Of a stretch of 64,000 bases of DNA, positions 46,384-55,227 are shown piece after piece. Origin of the DNA: Acetobacter syzygii (GTDB lineage Bacteria > Pseudomonadota > Alphaproteobacteria > Acetobacterales > Acetobacteraceae). Position 1 is the stretch's first letter. Every line of letters begins with the position of its first letter. The notes below the pieces were generated by a model. That model was not told where the DNA came from, ran no database searches, and saw only the letters and a list, made by a program, of their open reading frames with translations. A program made the translations under genes and the position numbers. The DNA lies in the NCBI RefSeq assembly GCF_000964225.1, contig NZ_BAMZ01000082.1, forward strand, positions 1-64,000, given 5' to 3'.

Positions 46384-47775
46384 ATGGCTTACGCAACGAC
46401 AAACCCTTTTACTGAAGAGCAGGTCAAGGTTTTTCCAAGCCCGACGGATGCCGAAGTTGATGCAGCGCTGGACAAGGGCCATGCCGCCTTTAAAAAGTGG
46501 AAAAGCACCTCCTTTGCAGAACGCGCACGCATTCTGCAAAAAGCAGCCGACCTGCTGCGCGCCAATGTAGACGAATACGCAAAGCTGCTTACGCTGGAAA
46601 TGGGCAAGCTTTACGCAGAAGCCAAGGCAGAAACCGAGCTGTCTGCCGCAATTTTTGAATATTATGCCGTTAATGCAGAGCGGCTTCTGGCACCCGAAGT
46701 GCTCCCTCTTGCTTCCGTCAAGGAAGGGCGTGCCAAGATCGTGTTCGAAGCACAGGGTATTCTGCTGGCGATCGAACCGTGGAACTTCCCCTACTATCAG
46801 GTTGCCCGCATTATTGCGCCGCAGCTTTCTGCTGGGAATGTTGTCATTCTCAAACATGCGTCCAACGTGCCGCAGTGTGCTGCTGCCATGGAAAAGCTGA
46901 TGCATGATGCAGGACTTTTGGAAGGTGGATTCCAGAACCTGTACCCCACACGCGACCAGTTGGCCAAAATTATTGCCGACCCACGTGTACGTGGTGTCGC
47001 CCTGACAGGCTCCGAAGGGGCTGGTGCCAAAGTGGCATCCGAAGCTGGGCTGGCTCTTAAAAAATGCACCATGGAACTGGGTGGGTCTGATGCGCTGATC
47101 GTTCTGAACGATGCAGACGTGGAAAAAGCCGCCAAATGGGCTGTTTATGGCCGCCACTGGAATGGTGGACAGGTGTGCGTCAATGCCAAGCGCATGATTG
47201 TGGAAGATGGCATTTACGACAAATTTGTTGAGCTGTACCGCAAGGGTGTTTCCGCACTCCGTATGGGCGACCCCATGGACCCGGCAACAACGCTGCCTCC
47301 TCTTTCCTCCCGCGGGGCGGTAGAGGGCCTGAAGCAGCAGGTTGCTGATGCCGTGGCGCAGGGTGCAAAAGCGGAAGAAATTCCGTTGGAAATGCCCAAC
47401 AAAGGCTGCTTCTTCCGCCCGGTTATCCTGACCAATCTGGAAGAAGGCAATCCGGCACGTCACACAGAATTCTTTGGCCCGGTTACCATGCTATTCCGTG
47501 CAAAAGATGCTGACCACGCCATTGAAATTGCCAATGACTCCCCTTACGGCCTGGGTGGCTCCATCTTTACCAAAGATGAAGAACGTGGCGCGGAACTGGC
47601 TCGCCAGATCGATACCGGCATGGTTTACATCAACCATCCGACCATGGTTAAGGCTGACCTGCCGTTTGGTGGTGTCAAACGATCCGGTTTTGGCCGCGAA
47701 CTGCTGGGCCTTGGCCTGAAAGAGTTTGTGAATGCCAAGCTGATCGACATTGTGGACATTGATGCACCGTTCTAA
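46384..47775 (+). CDS. Aldehyde dehydrogenase, succinate-semialdehyde-type (Sad/YneI-like)
   Basis: A 463-residue ALDH. Landmarks are EPWNFPYYQVAR (about 137), LKKCTMELGGSDALIVLNDADVE (catalytic Glu in MELGGS), the catalytic Cys in WNGGQVCVNAKR, and the C-terminal EFFGPVTMLFR and LPFGGVKRSGFGRELL. The pattern resembles E. coli Sad/YneI and GabD-like NAD(P) enzymes. The ATG at 46384 with AAGGA upstream was chosen over an earlier in-frame start. Its place next to adhP suggests it oxidises the aldehyde made there, but substrate is uncertain. Confidence 0.88.
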   Translation: MAYATTNPFTEEQVKVFPSPTDAEVDAALDKGHAAFKKWKSTSFAERARILQKAADLLRANVDEYAKLLTLEMGKLYAEAKAETELSAAIFEYYAVNAERLLAPEVLPLASVKEGRAKIVFEAQGILLAIEPWNFPYYQVARIIAPQLSAGNVVILKHASNVPQCAAAMEKLMHDAGLLEGGFQNLYPTRDQLAKIIADPRVRGVALTGSEGAGAKVASEAGLALKKCTMELGGSDALIVLNDADVEKAAKWAVYGRHWNGGQVCVNAKRMIVEDGIYDKFVELYRKGVSALRMGDPMDPATTLPPLSSRGAVEGLKQQVADAVAQGAKAEEIPLEMPNKGCFFRPVILTNLEEGNPARHTEFFGPVTMLFRAKDADHAIEIANDSPYGLGGSIFTKDEERGAELARQIDTGMVYINHPTMVKADLPFGGVKRSGFGRELLGLGLKEFVNAKLIDIVDIDAPF

Positions 47776-47798
47776 CTTTTACTGAACGCGCTCTCTCT

Positions 47799-47832
47799 AA
47801 AAAGGCGGAAGGAGTAATCCTTCCGCCTTTTT
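47799..47832 (+). terminator. Terminator after aldehyde dehydrogenase gene
   Basis: Perfect 15-bp stem AAAAAGGCGGAAGGA / TCCTTCCGCCTTTTT with a GTAA loop. It can also end serC coming from the right. About 150 bases to the serC stop hold nothing else. Confidence 0.95.
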
Positions 47833-47983
47833 TATACCCCCTCCGAAGGGGAGATGAATAATTCCTTTATAAAACATACTTTTTCAGGAATGATTTAAAC
47901 TCATTCAATCTCATACTCACAAAAATAGGCCATGTGCCGCGCACATGACCTTTTAAATCCGTTACAGAATTCCAGAGTGCGTT

Positions 47984-49159
47984 TTACGCAGGTACAACCT
48001 GTGCAAAGGCCCAGTCCAGCCAAGGGAGCAGTGCAGCCACATCTGCCGCTTCTACCGTTGCCCCACCCCATATGCGTAAGCCCACCGGAGCATCGCGGTA
48101 GCTGGCAAGGTCAAAGGCAATGCCTTCCTTATCCAGCACAGACAGCATTTTTTTGACTGTTGCGGTCTGTTCGTCCCGCTCCAGCGCCAAAAACCATGGC
48201 GCAATAATACGCAGGCAAATTGCGGTGGATGAGCGCTCTGCCTCTTTTTCTGCCAGAAAAGTGACCCACTCGGTCTTTTGCACCCAAGCAGCTACGGCCG
48301 CCAGATTAGCCTGAGAACGTGCCTTAAGCCCTTCCAGCCCACCTACGGATTCCGCCCAACGCAGGCTGTCCAACGCATCTTCCACACACAGCATGGAAGG
48401 CGTGTTGATCGTGTCTCCCTTAAAAATACCTTCGATCAGGGCATTTTTGGCCGTCATACGAAAAATTTTTGGCAACGGCCGTGGAGCCTTGAATGTTTCC
48501 AGCCGTTCCACAGCTCGGGGCGAAAGGGCGATCATACCGTGTGCGGCTTCTCCGCCCAGAGCCTTCTGCCAGGACCAGGTGACCACATCCAACCGGTCCC
48601 ATGGCAGGTCCATGGCAAAGGCTGCCGATGTTGCATCGCAAATGACCAAGCCGTCATGCTGGGCGGGAATAACATCGCCCGCAGGCAGGCGCACGCCAGA
48701 GGTGGTGCCATTCCATGCCAGCACCACATCATGCGCCCAGTTGACCTCCGACAGGTCAGGTAACTGGCCATATTCCGCCTTGAGCACGCGGGTTTCTTCC
48801 AGCTTCAGCTGGGTTACAATATCCTGCGCCCAGAGAGCAGAAAAACTTTCAAACGCCAGCACATCAACCGGGCGCTCACCCAGCAATGACCACAACGCCA
48901 TTTCCACAGCGCCCGTGTCGGATGCTGGCACAATGCCAACCCGCCAGCCTTCCGGCACACCCAGAATTGTGCGTGACCGCACAATAACGTCGTTCAGCCG
49001 TGCACGCCCTTCTGGCGAGCGGTGCGAGCGCCCCACCAGCGCGTTGGACAGTGCTGCCACGCTCCACCCCGGGCGCTTGGCGCAGGGGCCGGACGAAAAA
49101 CAGGGATTGAGCGGGCGGATGGCCGGACGGGACGAAGCAGAGGGGGAAAGGGCGTTCAT
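47984..49159 (-). CDS. serC: Phosphoserine aminotransferase
   Basis: SerC makes 3-phosphoserine (and a pyridoxine intermediate) from 3-phosphohydroxypyruvate, with PLP. The 391-residue product has the N-terminal [29 protein letters not shown], the [14 protein letters not shown] segment and the PLP lysine in [15 protein letters not shown]. This is the alphaproteobacterial long form, distinct from the E. coli one. serA, often next to it, is not here. tRNA-Leu lies 31 bases upstream on the same strand. Confidence 0.94.
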   Translation of the reverse strand: MNALSPSASSRPAIRPLNPCFSSGPCAKRPGWSVAALSNALVGRSHRSPEGRARLNDVIVRSRTILGVPEGWRVGIVPASDTGAVEMALWSLLGERPVDVLAFESFSALWAQDIVTQLKLEETRVLKAEYGQLPDLSEVNWAHDVVLAWNGTTSGVRLPAGDVIPAQHDGLVICDATSAAFAMDLPWDRLDVVTWSWQKALGGEAAHGMIALSPRAVERLETFKAPRPLPKIFRMTAKNALIEGIFKGDTINTPSMLCVEDALDSLRWAESVGGLEGLKARSQANLAAVAAWVQKTEWVTFLAEKEAERSSTAICLRIIAPWFLALERDEQTATVKKMLSVLDKEGIAFDLASYRDAPVGLRIWGGATVEAADVAALLPWLDWAFAQVVPA

Positions 49160-49190
49160 TACCTTGGCCGAGAAGAGGAAGGGACAAGTC

Positions 49191-49277
49191 TGGTGCGAGA
49201 GAGGGGACTCGAACCCCTAAGCCCGTAAGGGCGGTCGATTTTGAGTCGACTACGTCTACCAGTTCCGTCACTCTCGC
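49191..49277 (-). tRNA. tRNA-Leu (anticodon CAA)
   Basis: Eighty-seven bases with a 7-bp acceptor stem GCGAGAG / CTCTCGC and an encoded CCA. The anticodon stem GTCGA/TCGAC holds the loop CTCAAAA, so the anticodon is CAA reading UUG. A long variable arm (GCCCTTACGGGC) marks a class II tRNA, and the T arm GGGGTTCGAGTCCCC is perfect. It sits between serC and a lipoprotein gene. Confidence 0.97.
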
Positions 49278-49369
49278 GAACTGCTTTTCCCCTACCAGCA
49301 AATTGCCACATGGAAAAGAGTTGTTGGCAGCATTTATCGCACAAAAGCGGTCCAAGCAGCCCTTAATAC

Positions 49370-49711
49370 CTATCGGCAGACGCGTTTTGTGCCATCGGCT
49401 GCAATGTAGGTGCCTGTCTGGGTATTAAAGCACGCGCTGCGCACGCAACTGCCACCCGATGCAAGAGGCTGGGGATAATTTTGTACAGCCATGGCCATAG
49501 CCTCCCGCGCGGCAGCACCACACAGGGGAGTATTGGCCGGGGCTGACGGATCATTCACCAGTTGGCTCTCATTGGCGGGGGCAGGGGATTCCGTGCTCAA
49601 ACCCGGCGCAAAACTCTGGGGGGGAATACGGGCTGGCTGGCTGGCACACCCGGCCAGAAAACCCAGAACAAGGCAGGACCCCAGCGCCCTTGTGCGAACA
49701 TGGATGAACAT
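49370..49711 (-). CDS. Small lipoprotein of unknown function
   Basis: Not recognised. A 113-residue product with a lipoprotein signal (LVLGFLAGCASQP, lipid on C22), a proline/serine-rich linker, and a short C-terminal domain with four cysteines (PLCGAAARE..., GSCVRSACF..., KRVCR). The Cys spacing suggests disulfides in the periplasm. The ribosome site GAAAGA is acceptable. It lies between tRNA-Leu and xseA, with a 95-base gap to xseA, all on the minus strand. Confidence 0.65.
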   Translation of the reverse strand: MFIHVRTRALGSCLVLGFLAGCASQPARIPPQSFAPGLSTESPAPANESQLVNDPSAPANTPLCGAAAREAMAMAVQNYPQPLASGGSCVRSACFNTQTGTYIAADGTKRVCR

Positions 49712-49806
49712 GCACTTCGGTCTTTCAGCACAACAAGGCTCATGGCCTTACATGGTTACAGAAAAGCCAGCATACCCCTGTTGCCAGCCTATGCCCACTC
49801 CGGGAT

Positions 49807-51255
49807 TTACAGGTCCAGCCTCCCCTGCACAGGTCGGCCCCCCACAACCGCGCGGCAGGAACCATCGCCAAAGGTCAGTTCAACCTGCTGCCCGACTTTT
49901 AACCCCGCAGCCTTTGTAACCGGGTGACCATCTGCCGTAACCAGCGCATACCCCCGTGCCAGCACTGCCTGAGGGGACACGGCCTCCAACTGCCCAACCA
50001 TACCCGCCAGCGCAATCCGCCTCTCACGCAGGAGCGCCATAAGGGGAGCGGAGGACACACGGCTACGCCCCAACCGCACCTCCTGACGTTGTAGCGTATG
50101 CTGCATTCCGCTCTGAAAAGCCCCGGCCAGCACCACCACACGTGTTCTGCGACCAGACAAAAGCGTTTCCACCGCTGGCATATGCCGCTCTACAGCGACC
50201 AGATCAGCCTTGCGGCGCTGTACAAGGGCTGGCAAAGCCACATCCAGCCTGCGACTACGGTCATCAAGCTGCATACGGGCGGTCTGCATGAGCGCGGGCA
50301 GGTCTGGCAGACTGGCTGCTGCGCGGTCCAACCGCAAGCGGGCGGTTTGCATCTGTCGCGCCAGCGCGCCCATTGCGCGGGCTGCACGGTGCTCAATATC
50401 GGCCAGCAACTCGCTGCGTACGGGCACGGCCATTTCTGCCGCAGCCGTTGGGGTTGGAGCCCGCCGGTCAGATGCAAAGTCGATCAGGGTTGTATCGGTC
50501 TCATGCCCTACTGCCGAAATCAGCGGAATGGAGCACGCTGCTGCAGCCCTGACCACCCCTTCATCATTGAACGCCATAAGGTCTTCGAGCGACCCGCCAC
50601 CGCGTGCCACAATCAGCACATCCGGGCGAGGCACAGCCCCCTTGCCATCCAGCGCGGAAAACCCGTTAATGGCCGCCACAATCTGGGCTGCGGCCCCTTC
50701 CCCCTGCACAGGCACAGGCCAGACCACCACAGGCCGGGGAAAACGCCTTTTGAGTGTCGTGCAGATATCATGCAGCACTGCACCCTGGGGGGAGGTTACA
50801 ACCCCAATCACGCGAGGTAACAGCGGAAGAGGGCGTTTACGGGCGGGGTCAAACAGCCCTTCCTCCCCCAGTTTAAGCCGCAGGCGCTCAATCCGGGCTA
50901 AAAGCGCGCCTTCTCCCGCATATTCCATGCGCTCTACAATAAGCTGGTAGCTTGAGCGCTCGCCGTAAGCAGAGACCTTGCCTGTTGCAATAATTTCCAG
51001 CCCATTCTCTGGCACCAGTCCAAGGCGGCTTACGCTGCCACGCCAGACCACGCCGGAAATCTTGCCCTGCTCGTCCTTGAGCGAAAAATAAATGTGCCCT
51101 GACGGGTAACGTTTGAACTCGGTAATTTCACCGCGCACGCGCACGCGGCTGAACGAACCTTCCAGCGTGCGGCGGATGGCACCGGAAATTTCCGAAACCG
51201 TATACTCAGGGACATTGCCGCCAGAAGGGGTGGCGGCTCCAAACTCTTCGTGCAT
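49807..51255 (-). CDS. xseA: Exodeoxyribonuclease VII large subunit
   Basis: XseA is the catalytic subunit of ExoVII, which degrades single-stranded DNA. The 482-residue protein has the N-terminal OB fold (YTVSEISGAIRRTLE...VRGEITEFKRYPSGHIYFSLKD), the catalytic domain with VIGVVTSPQGAVLHDI, VIVARGGGSLEDLMAFNDE and HETDTTLIDFASD, then a long coiled coil and a C-terminal segment VSPQAVLARGYALV. The start is the ATG at 51255 with AGGCGA upstream. It is divergent from purD; xseB is not adjacent. Confidence 0.96.
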   Translation of the reverse strand: MHEEFGAATPSGGNVPEYTVSEISGAIRRTLEGSFSRVRVRGEITEFKRYPSGHIYFSLKDEQGKISGVVWRGSVSRLGLVPENGLEIIATGKVSAYGERSSYQLIVERMEYAGEGALLARIERLRLKLGEEGLFDPARKRPLPLLPRVIGVVTSPQGAVLHDICTTLKRRFPRPVVVWPVPVQGEGAAAQIVAAINGFSALDGKGAVPRPDVLIVARGGGSLEDLMAFNDEGVVRAAAACSIPLISAVGHETDTTLIDFASDRRAPTPTAAAEMAVPVRSELLADIEHRAARAMGALARQMQTARLRLDRAAASLPDLPALMQTARMQLDDRSRRLDVALPALVQRRKADLVAVERHMPAVETLLSGRRTRVVVLAGAFQSGMQHTLQRQEVRLGRSRVSSAPLMALLRERRIALAGMVGQLEAVSPQAVLARGYALVTADGHPVTKAAGLKVGQQVELTFGDGSCRAVVGGRPVQGRLDL

Positions 51256-51298
51256 TCGCCTAACCTATGCTACAGACGCTCGCCCTGAAAGAGCAGAC

Positions 51299-52588
51299 AT
51301 GAACAGCAGGAGAAAAGAATTGCGCGTACTTCTGGTTGGCTCCGGCGGCCGCGAACATGCCATGGCCGAAACACTTGCCCGCTCGCCAGCACTTTCTGCG
51401 CTGTTCATTGCCCCCGGCAACCCCGGAACAGCCCGCTGCGGCGTAAACGTTCCCATAGGGGCGCATGATGTGGAAGCACTGGTTACCTTTGCCCGTGAGC
51501 AAAAAATTGATCTGGTAGTCCCCGGACCAGAGGCCCCTCTGGTCGCAGGACTGGCAGATGCCTGCGCGCTGGTAGGTCTGCCCTGTGCAGGCCCCACACA
51601 GGCCGCTGCCCAGCTTGAAGGCAGCAAGAGCTTTACCAAGGAAATATGCGATGCCGCAGGTATTCCCACCGCTGCATGGGAACGCTTTACGGATGCTGCC
51701 TCCGCCATTGCCTATGTGCGCCGCAAAGGTGCGCCCATTGTAGTCAAAGCCGATGGCCTTGCTGCGGGTAAGGGCGTTGTTGTTGCTGCATCCGTCACCG
51801 AAGCCGAAGCTGCCATTACCGACATGATGACCGGCGGCGCACTGGGAGAAGCCGGGCGCAGTGTGGTAATTGAGGACTGCCTTGTAGGGGAAGAAGTTTC
51901 TCTTTTCGCATTCTGCGCGGGAGAGACAGCCTGCCTTATTGGCGCGGCACAGGACCACAAACGCATTGGCAATGGGGACACAGGCCCCAACACCGGCGGT
52001 ATGGGTGCTGTATCCCCCCCAAAAGGCTTTGGCCGTGCGGAGCAGGAAGCCGCTCTGGACCTGTTGGTCCGCCCGATGCTGCGTGAAATGGCACGCCGGG
52101 GCACGCCCTTCCGTGGGGTTATTTTTGCAGGCCTGATGCTGACCGACAAAGGGCCATCCCTGATTGAATATAACGTACGCTTTGGCGACCCGGAGGCAGA
52201 AGCCCTGCTGCCACGCCTGACATCTGACCTGCTGCCCGCACTGACTGCACTGGCCGAAGACCGGCTGGATACGGCCCCCATCACTTTTTCCAATCAGGCA
52301 TCGGTCTGTGTGGTTATGGCAGCGCATGGTTACCCCGGCACACCCGAAAAAGGTGCGGTTATTCATGGGCTGGACAATGCCAATACGCTTGAAGGGGTGC
52401 GGGTTTTTCAGGCCGGGACCACGCAGAACATGGCGGGGGATCTGGTTGTTTCTGGTGGACGTGTTCTTGCTGTCTGCGCATTGGCGGACACGGTGGCAGA
52501 AGCCCAGACACGTGCTTACGCCGGGGTCAATGCCATTACATGGGAAGGGGCTGTCTGGCGTACGGATATTGGCAACCGCGCCTTATAA
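51299..52588 (+). CDS. purD: Phosphoribosylamine-glycine ligase
   Basis: PurD joins glycine to 5-phosphoribosylamine with ATP, the second step of purine synthesis. The 429-residue ATP-grasp enzyme has VLLVGSGGREHAMAETLAR, GPEAPLVAGLADAC, VVKADGLAAGKGVVVA, the QDHKRIGNGDTGPNTGGMG segment and EYNVRFGDPEAEALLP. The ATG at 51299 with a GAG-type ribosome site was chosen. Only 43 bases separate it from the divergent xseA start, so the promoters probably overlap. Confidence 0.97.
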   Translation: MNSRRKELRVLLVGSGGREHAMAETLARSPALSALFIAPGNPGTARCGVNVPIGAHDVEALVTFAREQKIDLVVPGPEAPLVAGLADACALVGLPCAGPTQAAAQLEGSKSFTKEICDAAGIPTAAWERFTDAASAIAYVRRKGAPIVVKADGLAAGKGVVVAASVTEAEAAITDMMTGGALGEAGRSVVIEDCLVGEEVSLFAFCAGETACLIGAAQDHKRIGNGDTGPNTGGMGAVSPPKGFGRAEQEAALDLLVRPMLREMARRGTPFRGVIFAGLMLTDKGPSLIEYNVRFGDPEAEALLPRLTSDLLPALTALAEDRLDTAPITFSNQASVCVVMAAHGYPGTPEKGAVIHGLDNANTLEGVRVFQAGTTQNMAGDLVVSGGRVLAVCALADTVAEAQTRAYAGVNAITWEGAVWRTDIGNRAL

Positions 52589-52619
52589 CGCGCTCAGCCC
52601 ACGCAGCGTGGCAGGTAGG

Positions 52620-53084
52620 CTAGCACTCTGGCCTGCCTGTTTCTTGCACGGAGCGCCCTAACACCAGAGCATCCGAGCCATCGGAATAATAGGCCCTGCG
52701 CACCCCCTGTTGCACAAACCCTGCCTGCGTATATGTTTTTTGCGCAGGCAGGTTGCCAACAGAGACTTCCAGAAAAATCATTTCGGCTTTTTGGGCCGCA
52801 GCCTGGGCAAGACTCCAAACAACAAGCTGGGTAGCCAGCCCTTGCCGCCTGTAGTGTGGCAAGACGCAAAGGGTCAGAATTTCTGCCTCGCCGGCAACGC
52901 AACGCAGCATAACAAAACCAGCCGGATTGCCAGCCACCTGCACAAGCCCGACACAAACACCGGCTGACCCCAACAGACTGGTCATGGCAGCAGTATTCCA
53001 CTGGTCTGCTGGCACAAAGCAATCTGTATGCAGGCTTGCCAGCACTGCCGCGTAGCTGCCCCCCACGGTCTGAACAACACCCAT
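52620..53084 (-). CDS. rimI: Ribosomal-protein-alanine acetyltransferase RimI-like
   Basis: A 154-residue GNAT protein. The acetyl-CoA loop is ILTLCVLPHYRRQGLATQLV, followed by the usual FLEVSVGNLPAQKTYTQAGF. RimI acetylates the N-terminus of ribosomal protein S18. Its place directly behind tsaB, overlapping by one base (TAATG at 53086-53082), supports RimI over another GNAT. A start further upstream would run into tsaB. Its end converges with purD. Confidence 0.85.
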   Translation of the reverse strand: MGVVQTVGGSYAAVLASLHTDCFVPADQWNTAAMTSLLGSAGVCVGLVQVAGNPAGFVMLRCVAGEAEILTLCVLPHYRRQGLATQLVVWSLAQAAAQKAEMIFLEVSVGNLPAQKTYTQAGFVQQGVRRAYYSDGSDALVLGRSVQETGRPEC

Positions 53085-53776
53085 TATATAGGCGCAGCCC
53101 GTAACCCATTGGCTGGCAACTTGGCCTCTGGTGGGTCTACATACAAAGGTAGCGCGCAACGTTCGGGCAATTCGCCCCGCAACCGCTGCAATGCCGCCGC
53201 TGCAACCTGCTCTACATCAGGGTGTGTGAGCGCGCACGATACAGCGGAGGGGAAAGCCAGAACCGAGCGCGCCTCCCCTGCGACTAGCCATTTCCCCTGC
53301 GGAGCAACCCAATCCGCTATGTTTATGGCCCGCGCTCCTTGCGGGTCTTCCACAAACACACGACCACGACGCGCAGCAGTCACCACAAGCCAGCCGGACA
53401 GGTCCGCACCTGCGGCCGCAAGAGCCGCATCCAGTTCTGGGGCCAATGCTTCGGCCCGTGTAACCCCGACCACCGGGCAGCCCACACCCACGGCATACCC
53501 CGCCGCAGCCGCACAGGACGCCCGCAGACCGGTAAATGACCCCGGCCCAACCACAACAGCGACCAACTCAGGCGCATTCCCCTGAGCGAGTGACCAACCT
53601 GCCTGTTGCAACACTTCGGCCGCCAGCAGGCTAACCCCTTCAGCCGCCTGCTTACCAGCCTCCTGCCGGATAGCCAGAACCCGTAAATGCCCATTGTTCT
53701 GAACAACACAGGCGGCCGTGCCACACGCGCTCTCCCCTGCCGGACTACCATCCAGCACCAGAATACGCTGCACCAC
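53084..53776 (-). CDS. tsaB: tRNA threonylcarbamoyladenosine biosynthesis protein TsaB
   Basis: TsaB is the scaffold of the TsaD-TsaB-TsaE complex that makes t6A37 in ANN-decoding tRNAs. The 230-residue product has the ASKHA-type start ILVLDGSPAGESA, VVVGPGSFTGLRASCAAAAG, and the family GPGSFTGLR motif in full. It begins at GTG 53776, one base from the nitroreductase stop, and ends in the rimI start. It sits in a four-gene run nfu-nitroreductase-tsaB-rimI. Confidence 0.93.
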   Translation of the reverse strand: MVQRILVLDGSPAGESACGTAACVVQNNGHLRVLAIRQEAGKQAAEGVSLLAAEVLQQAGWSLAQGNAPELVAVVVGPGSFTGLRASCAAAAGYAVGVGCPVVGVTRAEALAPELDAALAAAGADLSGWLVVTAARRGRVFVEDPQGARAINIADWVAPQGKWLVAGEARSVLAFPSAVSCALTHPDVEQVAAAALQRLRGELPERCALPLYVDPPEAKLPANGLRAAPI

Positions 53777-54361
53777 TTATTCTACAACCCGGCAGGCCTG
53801 ATCGAACTCAAGCCGTGGTGCCCGTTCAGGCAGGCCATCAAAATCTGCATAGCCAAGGCAGAGCAGAAAATTGGCGCGCCAACCCTGCTCTACTAAAAAA
53901 GCATCTTCCACCATAGATTGGTCAAAGCCGGAAACAGGCAGAACATCCAGCCCAAGAGCACGGGCGGCCATAATCATATACGCGCCCTGGAGCGTGCCAT
54001 TGCGAAATGCCGTTTCTTCCGAAAGGCCAACATCCGCGGCAAACCATGCCCGCAGTTCCTCGCCGGGACAAAGATAGGGAAGCTGTTCAAAAAAAAGCGG
54101 ATCATGGGCAACAATGGCAATAACAGGTGCCCCCATTACCCGATTGACATTCCCGGCGGACAGGGCAGGGCGCAGTTTTTCACGCCCCATTGAGCCTGTA
54201 ATAAAAACAATGCGGGCAGGGCTGCAATTCCCCGAAGTCGGTCCCATACGCGCCAGATTATAAACCTGACGCAAGGTACCCTCCTCTACAGGGCGAGTCG
54301 TCCAGCGCAGGGGGGTACGCGCTTTTGTAAACAGCAGATCTAACCCACTTGCGTCCAACAT
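53777..54361 (-). CDS. Nitroreductase family protein, RutE/HadB-like
   Basis: A 194-residue FMN-dependent oxidoreductase. Landmarks of the RutE/HadB branch are LDLLFTKARTPLRWTTRPVEEGTLRQVY near the start, LARMGPTSGNCSPARIVFI (FMN contacts), NGTLQGAYMIMAARALGLD and PVSGFDQSMVEDAFL. RutE reduces malonic semialdehyde in pyrimidine breakdown; no rut genes are here, so the substrate may be another aldehyde or enone. It is embedded between nfu and tsaB and its stop touches the tsaB start. Confidence 0.85.
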   Translation of the reverse strand: MLDASGLDLLFTKARTPLRWTTRPVEEGTLRQVYNLARMGPTSGNCSPARIVFITGSMGREKLRPALSAGNVNRVMGAPVIAIVAHDPLFFEQLPYLCPGEELRAWFAADVGLSEETAFRNGTLQGAYMIMAARALGLDVLPVSGFDQSMVEDAFLVEQGWRANFLLCLGYADFDGLPERAPRLEFDQACRVVE

Positions 54362-54461
54362 GTTCTGTTCTGCCTCCAGCCGCGCCAGGTTGTTTGGGGC
54401 GCGTTGCTGTATTCTTTACGGCAAGCGCCCCGCACAGAAAAGAGTCCCGTTTGGCAGCGGT

Positions 54462-55022
54462 TCAGTCCACCTGCTCAACAGAAACCACTTCTGGCACGTA
54501 ATGCTTGAGCATGTTTTCCACCCCATGTTTGAGTGTGGCGCGCGATGATGGGCACCCCGAACATGCGCCCTGCATGGTCAGGCGGACAATACCATTGCGG
54601 TACCCGCGAAAAACAATATCGCCCCCATCCCCGGCAACCGCCGGACGAACCCGCGTATCAAGCAGTTCCTTGATCTGAGTCACAATCTCTGCATCTTCGG
54701 GGGCAATATCATCCTCCCTTACGGCAACGCCTTCAGCCACTACGGGCAGACCAGCCACAAAATGGTCCATAAGGGCAGAGAGCACCAATGGGCGCAGTTC
54801 TTCCCAATCCGCATTATCCGCCTTGGTGACGGAAACAAAGTCGTTACCCAAAAAAACACGGGCCACGCCGGGCAGGGCAAACAGGGCATCGGCCAGAACC
54901 GAACGCCCTGCTACGGCATCGGCATCAATAAAATCTATGGTGCCTGCATCCCCCACAACAGCCTGACCGGGCAGGAACTTGAGCGTGGCGGGGTTGGGAG
55001 TGCCTTCGGTTTCTATGAACAT
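54462..55022 (-). CDS. NifU/NfuA-type Fe-S cluster carrier protein
   Basis: A 186-residue Fe-S cluster carrier. The N-terminal A-type-like domain begins MFIETEGTPNPATLKFLPG, the standard start of this alphaproteobacterial family. The C-terminal NifU domain has RPAVAGDGGDIVFRGY and the cluster-binding GACSGCPSS (two Cys). It delivers [4Fe-4S] clusters to apo-enzymes. It is the first gene of the nfu-nitroreductase-tsaB-rimI run. A small palindrome lies 66 bases upstream. Confidence 0.93.
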   Translation of the reverse strand: MFIETEGTPNPATLKFLPGQAVVGDAGTIDFIDADAVAGRSVLADALFALPGVARVFLGNDFVSVTKADNADWEELRPLVLSALMDHFVAGLPVVAEGVAVREDDIAPEDAEIVTQIKELLDTRVRPAVAGDGGDIVFRGYRNGIVRLTMQGACSGCPSSRATLKHGVENMLKHYVPEVVSVEQVD

Positions 55023-55087
55023 GGCGGAAGTGTCCGATCTGTAGGGTAAGCCTGTAGGATTACCATTCAGTTGGCATCAGAATGAGG

Positions 55088-55103
55088 ACAGAACAAGTTC
55101 TGT
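55088..55103. promoter_or_regulatory. Palindrome upstream of the nfu gene
   Basis: ACAGAAC-AA-GTTCTGT is a perfect inverted repeat with 7-base arms, 66 bases before the nfu start and followed by an AT-rich stretch (TATAAAAATTTTAG). It could be an operator. The half-site GAAC/GTTC is also found in LexA-type sites, but the 2-base spacing does not fit those. The remaining 200 bases to the next gene show nothing else. Confidence 0.35.
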
Positions 55104-55227
55104 ATAAAAATTTTAGACAACGTCCCGCTCATATCCGGGTGGAAAATGGCTGTTTTGCGGGATTTTGAACCGATCTATCAGCAAGTCTGCCATGCAGGGA
55201 GCGATATTCGGGTTCACTTTTGGCGCC

